From Luteimonas panaciterrae (GTDB taxonomy: Bacteria; Pseudomonadota; Gammaproteobacteria; Xanthomonadales; Xanthomonadaceae), in the NCBI RefSeq assembly GCF_020511115.1, contig NZ_JAJAVH010000007.1:62001-126000 (forward strand): a DNA stretch of 64,000 nt, read 5' to 3'. Both the position numbers and the translations under genes were made by a program. Of this stretch, positions 44,784 to 54,366 are shown piece after piece (positions within the stretch are counted from its first letter, which is position 1; every line of letters begins with the position of its first letter). Below the pieces are notes generated by a model that saw only the letters and a list, made by a program, of their open reading frames with translations, made no database searches and had not been told where the DNA came from.

Positions 44784-46754
44784 TCACATCGGACCGGGTT
44801 CGGCGTCGCCCAAGGCAAGCTTTGACTTGGTACCAGTGCGATAGATCAGCCAGCCAATATAAGCAAGCACAGCCAAGCCTAGGAATTGACTGCCTATCTC
44901 GCTCAATCTGAATTTTTCTGGCAAGTTCAGAATGGTCCCATTTTCGTAGTACCAGATGGGCACAGCGATCACGATACCCATCAAGGCTTCGCCTGTAATT
45001 AGGCCTGCAGAGAACAAAGTACCCGGACGATGCAAACGATCTCGCGCTTCTTCGTCACTCCCCTTCAAGCCACGACGACGTTCAACAAAATAAGATAGAA
45101 GGCCGCCCAGAAAGATCGGCACCATCAGCTCGAGCGGTAGATAGATGCCAATAGCAGCCGCGAGCACTGGCACGCGGAAACTCGAACCGCGCTTCTTCAG
45201 CACCTCATCGAGCGTGATGACAAGTGCGCCGATCACAGCGCCAGCGATGATCATGTCCCAAGGCAGTTCGCCGCCAAACATGCCCTTGGCGACTGATGCC
45301 ATTAGCGTTGCCTGCGGTGCATTAAGCGACTGCGGATGCTCCGGCGTGGCGGGTCCGATTCCATAAGCATGCGCAAGCAAGTTCAACACAGGAGCCATGA
45401 TCAACGCGCAGGAAAAAGAACCGATACCAAGCATTAGCTGCTGTTTCCATGGCGTGGCACCGACCAGATAGCCGGCCTTGAGATCCTGCAAATTGTCACC
45501 GCCCACCGCCGCTGCGCAGCACACCACAGCGCCGATCATGATTGCCGCCACCGCGCCAATCTTCGAATCGCTGCCCAGCAGCAGCATCAAGACGACTGAA
45601 GCGAACAGGATCGTGGCAATAGTGATACCGGATACTGGGTTGTTCGACGAACCTACCAAGCCGGCGAGATAGGCCGACACCGAGACGAACAGGAACCCCG
45701 CGACGATCATGATCAATGTCATCGGCACGCTAACTGTCCAGTCATGCACGATCAACTGGTACAACACCAGCAGAGGCAGCACAAACAGCACCAGCGCAAC
45801 CAGCATCCACTTCATCGGCAAATCGCGTTCGGTTTCGGCGACAGCCTCACCAGAACCCTTGCGTGCCGCTGCGATGCCGCTTTTGATGCCCGACAACAAT
45901 GATTTGCGTAGGGAAAACAGCGTCCAGATACCCCCGATCAGCATGGCGCCAACGCCGAGGTAGCGCACACGTTCGCCACGGATGAGACTTGCCGCTTCCG
46001 TCGCGCTCTTGCCGACCAGTTCGGCAGCGAACGTTGGATCGATATGCTGTGCGAAGGCGTGATAGAACGGAATCGCGATGTTGTACGACAGCACGCTGCC
46101 GGACAGCACGACGATGCCGATGTTGAGACCGACGATGTAGCCCACGCCGAGCAGCGCAGGCGACAGACCGGTGCCCATGTAGCCGAGATACTTGCCGAAG
46201 AAGCCGGCGCCGGCCGCGTTGTCCGGGATCATGCGCAGACCGCTTTCGGCCATCAGCTTGACCACCGCGCCGATGGTCGCGGAAATACCGAGGATCTTCA
46301 GGCCCGGGCCGGGATTCTCGCCGGCCTTGAGCACTTCCGCCGCCGCCTTGCCTTCGGGGAACGGCAGCGGTTCCTCGACGATCATCGAGCGACGCAGCGG
46401 CACCGAGAACAGCACGCCGAGCAGGCCACCGAGGCCGGCGATCGCCAGCACCCACGAATAACGGAAGTCCTGCCAGTAGCCGAGGATGATCAAGGCCGGG
46501 ATTGTGAAGATCACGCCCGCCGCGATCGACGAACCCGCCGAGGCGCCGGTCTGCACGATGTTGTTCTCGAGGATCGTGCCGCCGCCGAGCAGGCGCAGCA
46601 CGCCCATCGAGACGACCGCCGCGGGGATCGCGGTGGCGATGGTCAGGCCGGCGAACAAGCCCAGGTAGGCGTTGGCCGCGGAGAGGATCACCGCCAGCAC
46701 CATCGCCAGCAGTACGGCCCGGAAGGTCAATTGCGGTGGCGCCGGCTTGTTCAT
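44784..46754 (-). CDS. OPT-family oligopeptide transporter
   Basis: 656 aa with about 15 hydrophobic segments. The start reads AANAYLGLFAGLTIATAIPA and NNIVQTGASAGSSIAAGVIF, the OPT/YSL family signature. It likely imports oligopeptides or metal-peptide complexes. Base composition changes inside the gene. The N-terminal part (about 45950-46754) is near 65-70% GC like its neighbours, whereas the C-terminal part (about 44820-45850) falls to roughly 45-55%. The frame is intact, so the shift looks like recombination with a diverged copy. Confidence 0.9.
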   Translation of the reverse strand: MNKPAPPQLTFRAVLLAMVLAVILSAANAYLGLFAGLTIATAIPAAVVSMGVLRLLGGGTILENNIVQTGASAGSSIAAGVIFTIPALIILGYWQDFRYSWVLAIAGLGGLLGVLFSVPLRRSMIVEEPLPFPEGKAAAEVLKAGENPGPGLKILGISATIGAVVKLMAESGLRMIPDNAAGAGFFGKYLGYMGTGLSPALLGVGYIVGLNIGIVVLSGSVLSYNIAIPFYHAFAQHIDPTFAAELVGKSATEAASLIRGERVRYLGVGAMLIGGIWTLFSLRKSLLSGIKSGIAAARKGSGEAVAETERDLPMKWMLVALVLFVLPLLVLYQLIVHDWTVSVPMTLIMIVAGFLFVSVSAYLAGLVGSSNNPVSGITIATILFASVVLMLLLGSDSKIGAVAAIMIGAVVCCAAAVGGDNLQDLKAGYLVGATPWKQQLMLGIGSFSCALIMAPVLNLLAHAYGIGPATPEHPQSLNAPQATLMASVAKGMFGGELPWDMIIAGAVIGALVITLDEVLKKRGSSFRVPVLAAAIGIYLPLELMVPIFLGGLLSYFVERRRGLKGSDEEARDRLHRPGTLFSAGLITGEALMGIVIAVPIWYYENGTILNLPEKFRLSEIGSQFLGLAVLAYIGWLIYRTGTKSKLALGDAEPGPM

Positions 46755-46898
46755 TTTCTAGCCTCAGAACCAAATTAGCCCGCCAAGCTAATCGCTGGGG
46801 CCAGGCAAGTCCAGTGCAATAGGCTCGAAAAGGTATGGAGAAATGCCATGTCGGCACGGCCAGAAGCCGGCTCGCCGGGGCTCGTCCCGCTCCTTTCC

Positions 46899-46904
46899 TA
46901 TAAT
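46899..46904 (+). promoter_or_regulatory. TATAAT -10 element ahead of POT gene
   Basis: A perfect TATAAT sits 26 bp before the GTG start, unusual in this GC-rich region. No good -35 is seen at the expected distance, so an activator may be needed. Confidence 0.4.
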
Positions 46905-46929
46905 CGCGCGTTTCCGCCTGGAGCCGCGT

Positions 46930-48666
46930 GTGTCCGCCACCCTCGCCAGCGACCCCGCGCGCCCGAACACCCGCAAGGATTTTCTCGGGCATCCCAAAGG
47001 CGTCTACGTCTGCTTCTTCACCGAAATGTGGGAGCGCTTCTCGTTCTATGGAATGAAGGCGCTGCTGCTGTTGTATCTGCTCAAGCATCACGGCTTCGGC
47101 GACGACGCCGGGTACGACCTGATCGGCGCCTATGGCGGCCTGGTCTACGCGGTGCCGGTGATCGGCGGCATGATCGCCGACCGCTGGCTCGGCATGCGCA
47201 AGTCGGTCGTACTGGGCGGCGTGTTGCTCTGCCTGGGCCATCTCGGCATGGCCGTGGAAGGCGAGCAGGCGCGGATGATCAACGGCGTGATGGTGCGTGA
47301 TGAAACCGCGCTGCAGGTGTTCTATCTGTCGCTGGCGTTGATCGTGATGGGCGTGGGCTTCCTCAAGCCCAACATCTCCACCATCGTCGGCAAGCTGTAC
47401 GCGGAAGACGATCCGCGTCGCGATTCCGGCTTCACTGTGTTCTATGCGGGCATCAATATCGGCGGCCTGTTCGCCGGCCTGGTGTGCGCATTCCTCGGCG
47501 AAACCTACGGCTGGAAATACGGCTTCGGCGCGGCCGGAGTCGGCATGGTGGCGGGACTCGCCATGTTCCTGTGGGGACAGCGCTATCTGCACGGACATGC
47601 CGAGCCGCCCGATCCGGCCAAGTTGCGCGACAGCGTCGGCGGGTTGCGTCGTGAATTCTGGATCTATCTCGGCACGTTCGCCGGCGTGGCGCTGATCTGG
47701 CAATTGATCCAGCGCAATTGGACCGTGCAGGGCGCGATGCATCTGGTCGCGCTGGCCTTCGGCCTGTGGTTCGTGTGGTTCCTGATCCGCCACTGCAGCA
47801 AGGTAGAACGCCAGCAGATGATCGCACTGCTGGTGATGATTCTCGCGGTGCTCGTGTTCTTCACCCTCTACGAGCAAAGTTACGGCTCCTGGGTGACTTT
47901 CACCGATCGCCTGATGACCAAGGACATGTTTCCCTCCCTGGTCAGCGACGCCAGCGGCACCCTGCCCTGGTCGTTGTTCGTGATGGCCGCCAGTCCGATC
48001 CTCATGGTGATCGCGCTGCGCGCGAGCGATCGCGGCGATCGCACGCGCGCGCTCGCGATGGTCTGGCTGCTGGTGATCGGCATGGCCGTGGCCTGTTTCC
48101 GCGACGTCGTGCTGGTGCCACAGACCGCAGGCTCCCTCACCTTCCTCGGTTCGTTCTTCATCGTGCTGCTGTCGCCGCTGTTCGCCTGGCTGTGGCCGTG
48201 GCTGGAGCGCCGGGGGCGCAATCCGAGCAAGCCATTCAAGAGCGGCATCGGGCTGCTGTTCGCCGGACTGTCGTTCCTGCCATTGCTGTTCGCTGCGCAG
48301 ACCGCTGGTACTGGTGTTCCCGCCAGCGTGTGGTGGCTGGTGCTGGCCTATCTGCTGCTGGAGATCGGCGAGATGTGCCTGTCGCCGATCGGATTGTCGG
48401 CGGTCACCCAGTTGTCGGTCGCGCGCGTGGTTGGCCTGATGATGGGCGGCTTCTGGCTGGCGACCGCGTATTCGGAACTGCTGGCCGCGCAGTTCGGGAA
48501 GCTGGCGTCGATCGAAGTGCCGGAAGGCACGACGATGAACATCGCCGAGGCCGCGTCGAAGTACGCGCACCTGTTCTCGCTGATGCTGTGGATCGGCTTG
48601 GGTTGCGCCGTCGTCGCCTTCACCATCGCGCCGCTGCTGCGGCGGATGATGCATGGCGTGAAATGA
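46930..48666 (+). CDS. POT/PTR2-family proton-coupled peptide transporter
   Basis: 578 aa with about 14 hydrophobic segments. The ExxERFxxYG motif is visible in FTEMWERFSFYGMKALLLLY, and FLKPNISTIVGKLY is the second family signature. It imports di- and tripeptides with protons. A GTG start at 46930 with GGAG 6 bp before it gives the usual short N-terminus; the in-frame ATG at 46843 lies upstream of the TATAAT and is unlikely. Divergent from the OPT gene and convergent with the next S9 peptidase. Confidence 0.93.
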   Translation: MSATLASDPARPNTRKDFLGHPKGVYVCFFTEMWERFSFYGMKALLLLYLLKHHGFGDDAGYDLIGAYGGLVYAVPVIGGMIADRWLGMRKSVVLGGVLLCLGHLGMAVEGEQARMINGVMVRDETALQVFYLSLALIVMGVGFLKPNISTIVGKLYAEDDPRRDSGFTVFYAGINIGGLFAGLVCAFLGETYGWKYGFGAAGVGMVAGLAMFLWGQRYLHGHAEPPDPAKLRDSVGGLRREFWIYLGTFAGVALIWQLIQRNWTVQGAMHLVALAFGLWFVWFLIRHCSKVERQQMIALLVMILAVLVFFTLYEQSYGSWVTFTDRLMTKDMFPSLVSDASGTLPWSLFVMAASPILMVIALRASDRGDRTRALAMVWLLVIGMAVACFRDVVLVPQTAGSLTFLGSFFIVLLSPLFAWLWPWLERRGRNPSKPFKSGIGLLFAGLSFLPLLFAAQTAGTGVPASVWWLVLAYLLLEIGEMCLSPIGLSAVTQLSVARVVGLMMGGFWLATAYSELLAAQFGKLASIEVPEGTTMNIAEAASKYAHLFSLMLWIGLGCAVVAFTIAPLLRRMMHGVK

Positions 48667-48667
48667 A

Positions 48668-48690
48668 GCGGGCCGGAGATTCCGGCCCGC
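48668..48690. terminator. Bidirectional hairpin between POT and S9 genes
   Basis: Perfect 10-bp stem GCGGGCCGGA / TCCGGCCCGC with a 3-base loop between convergent stops at 48666 and 48701. Suited to end transcription from both sides; no long T-run. Confidence 0.65.
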
Positions 48691-48700
48691 CTGGATTCGC

Positions 48701-50707
48701 TTATTTCGATTTCACTGGAGCCGGAGCCGCGGTCGCGCCTCCGATGTTGCGGCTGAGGAAGGCCAGGAGCTTGGTGTAGAACTCCGCCTGATGTTCCGGC
48801 CTGTAGAAGCCGTGACCCTCGGTCGGGTAATACAGAGTCTCGACCGGCACGTTGGCGGCGCGCAGCGCCTTCTCCATCTTCTTGCTGTGCGCGATCGGCG
48901 CGATCTCGTCCTCACCACCGGCAGCCAGGAATACCGGCACCTTGATCTTGTCCGCCAACCGGTTTGGAGAAGTAGTGGCGAGCTTGTTCTCGTCGTCGCC
49001 CATCCAATCCGCCGACCAGTTGCCGAAGCGCTTGCTCTCTCCTCGCATCTCCTTGCTCAGATCCGGCAGATCGTAGACGCCGACATATCCCACCGCGCAC
49101 TTGTACAGGCTGGGCTCCTTCACCGCGCCCATCAGTGAGGCATAGGCGCCGTAGCTTCCGCCGTAGATGCAGATCCGGTTCGCATTGGCGATGCCTTCCT
49201 GTATCGCCCATTTGGTCGCGTCCGTGACGTCATCCTGCATCCTCCCGCCCCACTCGCGCGCACCGGCCAGATGGAAGGCGCGGCCGCGGCCGCCAGAGCC
49301 GCGGAAATTGATCTGCAGCACCGCGTACCCAGCGCCAGCGAGTGTCTGAGCATCAACGTCATAGCCCCAACTGTCATAGATACCGAAAGGACCGCCATGC
49401 GGCACCACGACCATCGGCAGGTTACGCGCTTCGACGCCGACAGGAACCGTGAGGTAGCCCTTCAGAGCCAGACCGTCGCGCGCCTGCACGGTGATCGGAC
49501 GGCGCTCGCCGCGCTGCTTGGGATCGATCCAGGGCCGCGTGCTGAGCAGGAACGCGGCCGTCTTGGTCTGCGTATCGAAAATGTAGAACTCGTCAGACTG
49601 CCGGTCACTGCTCACCTGCACCAACGCGAGCTTGCCGTCGGCGGTATAGGAAGTGACGAACGGCGCCTGGTCGGCAAACGCTGCCTCAAGCGACCGGTAC
49701 AAGCGAGCTTCTGGCGAGGCCTTGTCGAAGAATGCCGTGTGCGGCTTCCCTACGTAATAGCGGACCCCTACCGGAATCAAGGTGCCCTGGCGATAAATGA
49801 TGGCGCCGGGATTGGCATCCTCATCCTGCAACACATCCTTGCGCGTCTTCGACTCCATATCCATGGCCACGATCTTGTCCGGCCCCTTCGCTTGCTGGAC
49901 CCGGATATAGGCGGTCTTGTTGTCCTCGGCGAAGCCAATCGGATATTCGGCGTGGTCGCTGGCGTTCTCATCGTTGATGATTTCCCAGTCGGCGTCAGGC
50001 CCGGATCGGTGATACAGTTTGTTGGCATTGTTGACGTCGACACCGTAGACGAAGCGGATTTTTCCGGTGTTGTCGGTCACGAAATCCGCATTGCGGATGG
50101 GGGCTCGCGCAATCTGCCTGCGCTTGCCATTGCGCACATCCATGATTTCGGCGCGTGAGACCGGATCGTTGCCGAACGTGCTGACCGAGATCACCACGTT
50201 GTTCTCGTCATCCGGAAGGCTGTCGATCAGAAAGGCGGCGACGGTCTCGTTCTTCTTGGTGACGATATTGGAGCCGGTAGTCATCACGTCAACGCTCTGC
50301 CCCACCAGGATTTCCGCGTTCGTACCGTCAGCATCGACGCCATAGAGATCGCCCGTCAGCATGGGATTGTCCAAGGCGCCGAATTTCCTCGATGTGCTAA
50401 TCAACACGCGCTTCGGATTGACCCACCAGAAATCGGCCACATGGGTGTTCTTGCCGATGCTGAATCCACCCGTGACCTTGTTGTCGGCCCGACGCAGGAT
50501 GACCAACCCCGTCCTGTCCTCGAAGGGAATGGTCGCGGCGTAGTACTCGCCGGTCGGCGAGATCTTGATGTCTTCGAATTCGGCCTTCTTGATGTAAGGC
50601 GTGATGTCGAATTGCGTGGCCGGTTTGTCCTGTGCCGTCGCCGATACCGCAAACGTCAACGCCAGCGGCAGGAATGCGGCCGACGCCGCCTTGAGTACTC
50701 GCTTCAT
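48701..50707 (-). CDS. Exported S9-family peptidase (paralogue 2)
   Basis: 668 aa. A signal peptide (ASAAFLPLALTFAVSATA) precedes a propeller-like N-terminal half and a C-terminal hydrolase domain. The triad is S518 (GGSYGAYAS), D600 (GGEDEIAP) and H632 (EGHGFYRPEH). ATG 50707 follows GAGGGG. It shows clear similarity in layout to the next gene upstream (50829-52844), so the two are probably a tandem duplication. Confidence 0.9.
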   Translation of the reverse strand: MKRVLKAASAAFLPLALTFAVSATAQDKPATQFDITPYIKKAEFEDIKISPTGEYYAATIPFEDRTGLVILRRADNKVTGGFSIGKNTHVADFWWVNPKRVLISTSRKFGALDNPMLTGDLYGVDADGTNAEILVGQSVDVMTTGSNIVTKKNETVAAFLIDSLPDDENNVVISVSTFGNDPVSRAEIMDVRNGKRRQIARAPIRNADFVTDNTGKIRFVYGVDVNNANKLYHRSGPDADWEIINDENASDHAEYPIGFAEDNKTAYIRVQQAKGPDKIVAMDMESKTRKDVLQDEDANPGAIIYRQGTLIPVGVRYYVGKPHTAFFDKASPEARLYRSLEAAFADQAPFVTSYTADGKLALVQVSSDRQSDEFYIFDTQTKTAAFLLSTRPWIDPKQRGERRPITVQARDGLALKGYLTVPVGVEARNLPMVVVPHGGPFGIYDSWGYDVDAQTLAGAGYAVLQINFRGSGGRGRAFHLAGAREWGGRMQDDVTDATKWAIQEGIANANRICIYGGSYGAYASLMGAVKEPSLYKCAVGYVGVYDLPDLSKEMRGESKRFGNWSADWMGDDENKLATTSPNRLADKIKVPVFLAAGGEDEIAPIAHSKKMEKALRAANVPVETLYYPTEGHGFYRPEHQAEFYTKLLAFLSRNIGGATAAPAPVKSK

Positions 50708-50788
50708 GATGCCCCTCTGATCTGCCTTGCCTGCTTGCCGACGATTGCATGCGTCGACCCGCAGCGAACTTTCATCCCCACCGACAAT

Positions 50789-50815
50789 CCGGCCGTTGCG
50801 ATCCGCAACGGCCGG
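50789..50815 (-). terminator. Hairpin between tandem S9 genes
   Basis: Perfect 12-bp stem CCGGCCGTTGCG / CGCAACGGCCGG with a 3-base loop, 13 bp after the stop of the upstream S9 gene on the minus strand. Likely separates the two messages. Confidence 0.6.
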
Positions 50816-50828
50816 TGCCGGCACTACT

Positions 50829-52844
50829 TCACTTCTTCGTTGTTTCCGATGCCGAAGCCGTCGCCGCGCCACCGCCGATGTGCTTGTCGAAGAACGCCAG
50901 CATCTTCGTATACAAGTTGAGATTGTTCTCTTCCTTGTAGAAGCCGTGCATCTCACCAGACTGGATGATCATCCCCTCCGGCGGATTCCCTGCGGCCGTC
51001 AATGCCTTGTTCATCGCCTCGGTGTGCTCCGGCGGACAGCGCGGATCGCGCGCACCGGCGGCCAGATAGACGGGCAGCTTGATCTTGTCGACGTAGTTGA
51101 TCGGCGACATCGCATCCTGCTCCGCGCGCGTCTTGCCGAAGGCGCGCAGCAGATAGCGGCGGCCGTCCTCGCGTTCGCTGGTGTCGCTCTTCTCCATCTG
51201 GATCTGCGCGTCGTACAGGCCGACGTAGCCGAACGCGCACTTGAACAACCCAGGATCGCGAGCCGGCGCCATCAGCGACGCATAACCACCGAAGCTGCCG
51301 CCGTAGATGCAGATGCGGTTCTTGTCCGCATATCCCTGCTGCACGGCCCAATTGGTGGCATCGATGACGTCGTTCATGATGCCCTGCGCCCACTGGCCGT
51401 AAGCCTTGTCCTGGAAGCCTTTTCCGAAGCCGCCAGAGCCACGGTAATTCACTTGCAGCACGAGGTAGCCGCGGCTGGCCAGCAGCTGCGTCTCCCAGTT
51501 GAAGCGCCAATCATCGCGCGGCCCCATCGGACCGCCGTGCGGATTGACGATCATCGGCAGGTTCTTGCCGTTCGATCCGTTGGGAATCGTCAGGTAGCCA
51601 TAGACCTTGAGCCCGTCACGCGTGGTGAGCGCGAAGGATTTCACGCTCGCCATCTTCTTCGGATCGAGCCACTTGCGGCCCTGCAGCAGGAAGCGCGCCT
51701 TGCCGGTGTCGCGATCGTACAGATACAGCTCGCCGGGATTGCTGTCGCTGTAAACGGACACGACGATCTTCTTGCCGTCCGTGGTCGCGCTGGAGAAATC
51801 CACGAACTGACCGGGAAACGCCTCGGCCAGCGATCCGTAAATCTCGGCATCCGGATGCTTCTCGTCGACCATGGTGACGCGCGGCGCACCAGCCTCGGTG
51901 ACCACCGCCAGGATCGTGCCGCCGTCGGATGCTTCGATATATCCGGCCGGATCGGAAACGGGGTCCTGGAACAAGCTGCGGAACTCGCCGCTGGTCTTGT
52001 CGATGGTGCCGAACGCCTCCGGCTTGTTGCCGTCGCTCTGGGTCGCGTAGATCGTGCCGTCCGGCGACGCGCTCACCACCGAGAGCATCTTGCCCGAGGA
52101 CTTGGAGCTGTTAAGCAGCTTCCACTTGCCGCTCTCCTCGCGCACGTACAGCTCGTTCTGCGAGTCGTAGTCGCCCTCCTCGTTCTCGCTGTCGTGGCAG
52201 ATCGCATAGCGCGGCGCCTTGGCGGCATCGAGCACGATCTCGCAATTCCCGCGCGGCGCGCGCGTCAGCGACTTGCGGCGACCACTGATCGTATCCAACA
52301 GCACGATCTCGGTTCCGATGTCTTCGGACGAGCGCGGATAGTTCACGCTCATCACGACGTTGGTGTCGTCGTCCCTGAGAGTGTCCAGCAAGGCGAAGCT
52401 TTCGCTGCCGGTCTGCTTGCCGCGCTGCGTCACATCGCGTGTTCCGTAGAACACGAGTGGGCGTGGCTGCGAGCCATCGGCATTCACGCCATACCATTCG
52501 CCGGTACCGAACGGCCTCGCGAAACGCCCGACCTTGCGCACGGAATTGAACAGCAGCCGCTCGGGGCTCACCCAATAGAACTGTCCGACGCTCTTGTCGT
52601 CGGGCAACTGATTGAGTTTGACCAGGCTCAGGTCCTTGGTCCGCATCACCGCGAGGACGTCCTGTTCGCCCTTGTCGACGGTCATGGCCAGGTATTCGCC
52701 GGTCGGCGAAATCTTGACCGCGCTGTAGGTTGGATGCTTGACGAAGTCGCTGATCGGAATCTGATCAGCGGCCAGCGCCGAGATGGATGGCGCAGTGGCG
52801 GCAACGGCAACGAGCGCCGCGAACGCGGTGACACGTGATTTCAC
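50829..52844 (-). CDS. Exported S9-family peptidase (paralogue 3)
   Basis: 671 aa with a signal peptide (MKSRVTAFAALVAVAATAPS). After a propeller region (AVKISPTGEYLAMTVDKGEQ), the hydrolase domain carries S517 (GGSFGGYAS), D600 (AGARDPRC) and H633 (GEMHGFYKEE). The start is GTG at 52844 with AGGGGGAATTC just before it; no ATG fits better. It ends with a low-complexity Ala/Ser/Thr/Lys tail like that of its neighbour. A role in breakdown of exogenous peptides is likely. Confidence 0.9.
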   Translation of the reverse strand: MKSRVTAFAALVAVAATAPSISALAADQIPISDFVKHPTYSAVKISPTGEYLAMTVDKGEQDVLAVMRTKDLSLVKLNQLPDDKSVGQFYWVSPERLLFNSVRKVGRFARPFGTGEWYGVNADGSQPRPLVFYGTRDVTQRGKQTGSESFALLDTLRDDDTNVVMSVNYPRSSEDIGTEIVLLDTISGRRKSLTRAPRGNCEIVLDAAKAPRYAICHDSENEEGDYDSQNELYVREESGKWKLLNSSKSSGKMLSVVSASPDGTIYATQSDGNKPEAFGTIDKTSGEFRSLFQDPVSDPAGYIEASDGGTILAVVTEAGAPRVTMVDEKHPDAEIYGSLAEAFPGQFVDFSSATTDGKKIVVSVYSDSNPGELYLYDRDTGKARFLLQGRKWLDPKKMASVKSFALTTRDGLKVYGYLTIPNGSNGKNLPMIVNPHGGPMGPRDDWRFNWETQLLASRGYLVLQVNYRGSGGFGKGFQDKAYGQWAQGIMNDVIDATNWAVQQGYADKNRICIYGGSFGGYASLMAPARDPGLFKCAFGYVGLYDAQIQMEKSDTSEREDGRRYLLRAFGKTRAEQDAMSPINYVDKIKLPVYLAAGARDPRCPPEHTEAMNKALTAAGNPPEGMIIQSGEMHGFYKEENNLNLYTKMLAFFDKHIGGGAATASASETTKK

Positions 52845-52897
52845 GAATTCCCCCTAGACACGTCCTTGACCTATCGGTCGGTCGGGGGATTCTAATG

Positions 52898-53797
52898 TCA
52901 GCCCGGGGCGAGGTCATCCAGGACGCGGGCCAGGTCCTGCTGCCAGAGCGGCAATTGCAGGGACAAACCGGCTTCGAGGTTCGTGCAATCCAGCCTCGAA
53001 TAGGCCGGGCGCCGCGCGGGCGTGGGGTATTCGGCGGTGGTGATCGGCCTGACGGCCGGCGGCGCCTTGCCGAGCAGCCCCTTGGCCGCGGCCTGAGCGA
53101 CGATCGCCTCGGCGAAGCCATGCCACGTCGTTTCCCCGGCCGCGGTCAGGTGGTGCACGCCGCGGAAGGACGGCTGTGCCACGGCACGCGCGGTGACGTC
53201 GGCGATCAAAGCGGCGGAAGTCGGCGTGCCGACCTGGTCGGCGACGACACGCAGTTCGTCGCGTTCCTTCGCCAGGCGCAGCATGGTCAGCAGGAAATTC
53301 TTGCCGTGGGCGGCATACACCCAGGCCGTGCGCAGGATCAGATGACGGGCGCCGCTGCCCTGAATGGCTTGTTCGCCCGCCAGCTTGCTGGCGCCGTAGA
53401 CACCGAGCGGCGCGGTCGGGGCGTCTTCGCGGTAAGGACGGGTCGCGGTGCCGTCGAACACGTAGTCGGTCGAGTAATGCACCAGCGGGACGTCGCGCTT
53501 GGCGCAAGCGTCGGCGATCACGCGCGGCGCCTCGGCATTCGCGCGGAATGCCGCCTCCTGGTCCTGCTCGGCACGATCTACCGCCGTGTAGGCAGCGGCG
53601 TTCACGATGAGATCGGGCGCGATGCGGTCGATCAACGCGGCCAGGCTCGCCGGCTGATCGAAATCGGCCGTCTCGCAAGGCACGCTACCCGGCAATTCAC
53701 CGCCACGCGTGGCGGGCACGACTTCACCGAGCGACGCGAGACTGCGCCGCAACTCGGTCCCGACCTGTCCGTTGGCACCGAACAGCAGGATCTTCAA
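52898..53797 (-). CDS. rfbD: dTDP-4-dehydrorhamnose reductase
   Basis: 299 aa. The nucleotide-binding start is [19 protein letters not shown], and the SDR YxxxK is in YGASKLAGEQAI; VNAAAYTAVDRAEQD is a family signature. It completes dTDP-L-rhamnose synthesis with NADPH. The start is TTG at 53797, with GAAGGG 6 bp upstream, and it overlaps the rfbC stop (TTGA). Last gene of the rfbBACD operon. Rhamnose would go to LPS O-antigen or exopolysaccharide. Confidence 0.95.
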   Translation of the reverse strand: MKILLFGANGQVGTELRRSLASLGEVVPATRGGELPGSVPCETADFDQPASLAALIDRIAPDLIVNAAAYTAVDRAEQDQEAAFRANAEAPRVIADACAKRDVPLVHYSTDYVFDGTATRPYREDAPTAPLGVYGASKLAGEQAIQGSGARHLILRTAWVYAAHGKNFLLTMLRLAKERDELRVVADQVGTPTSAALIADVTARAVAQPSFRGVHHLTAAGETTWHGFAEAIVAQAAAKGLLGKAPPAVRPITTAEYPTPARRPAYSRLDCTNLEAGLSLQLPLWQQDLARVLDDLAPG

Positions 53798-54366
53798 GAC
53801 GCACCCTTCGCTGGTACGTAAACCGGCAGACGCGCTTCGGGCACGTCCACGAGCAACGGCGCGCGCGTGTCCTTCTCCGACAGCAGCGGCTCGGCCACCG
53901 GCCAGTCGATCGCCAGTTGCGCATCGTTCCAGCGCACGCCGGCGTCGGCGTCGCGGTCGTAGGTCTCGGTGCAGAGATAGGTGAACGTGGCGTACTCGCT
54001 CAGCACGGCGAATCCATGTGCGAAGCCTTCGGGAATCCAGAAGTGGCGGCGGTTCTCGCCGCTCAGCACCACCGCCGTCCACTTGCCGAAGGTCGGCGAG
54101 CCGCGGCGGATGTCGACGGCAACGTCCCAGACCTCGCCTTCCAGCACCGACACATACTTCCCCTGCGGCTTCGGCCACTGGTAATGCAGACCGCGCAGCA
54201 CGCCGCGTGCCGAACGCGAGACGTTGCCTTGCACGAAGCTCGGCGTCAGTCCATGCGCGGCAAGCTTGTCGCGATTGAACGATTCGAAGAAATAGCCGCG
54301 GTCGTCGCCGAACACTTGCGGCTCGAGCACCACGCAGCCCGGCAGATCGGTTTCGATGACTTTCAT
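53794..54366 (-). CDS. rfbC: dTDP-4-dehydrorhamnose 3,5-epimerase
   Basis: 190 aa cupin. The catalytic His is in [11 protein letters not shown], and [12 protein letters not shown] and [14 protein letters not shown] are family landmarks. It epimerises carbons 3 and 5 of dTDP-4-keto-6-deoxyglucose. Start and stop overlap rfbA and rfbD by 4 bp each, giving a coupled operon. Confidence 0.96.
   Translation of the reverse strand: MKVIETDLPGCVVLEPQVFGDDRGYFFESFNRDKLAAHGLTPSFVQGNVSRSARGVLRGLHYQWPKPQGKYVSVLEGEVWDVAVDIRRGSPTFGKWTAVVLSGENRRHFWIPEGFAHGFAVLSEYATFTYLCTETYDRDADAGVRWNDAQLAIDWPVAEPLLSEKDTRAPLLVDVPEARLPVYVPAKGAS

Noticed and set aside
46876-46881. A -35 element to match the TATAAT at 46899
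   Set aside because: The hexamer at the expected spacing is GC-rich and does not resemble TTGACA, so only the -10 is reported.
45847-48654. 935-codon open frame antisense to the POT gene and overlapping the OPT gene
   Set aside because: It covers two clearly recognisable transporters, is His/Gln/Arg-rich and has no family features.
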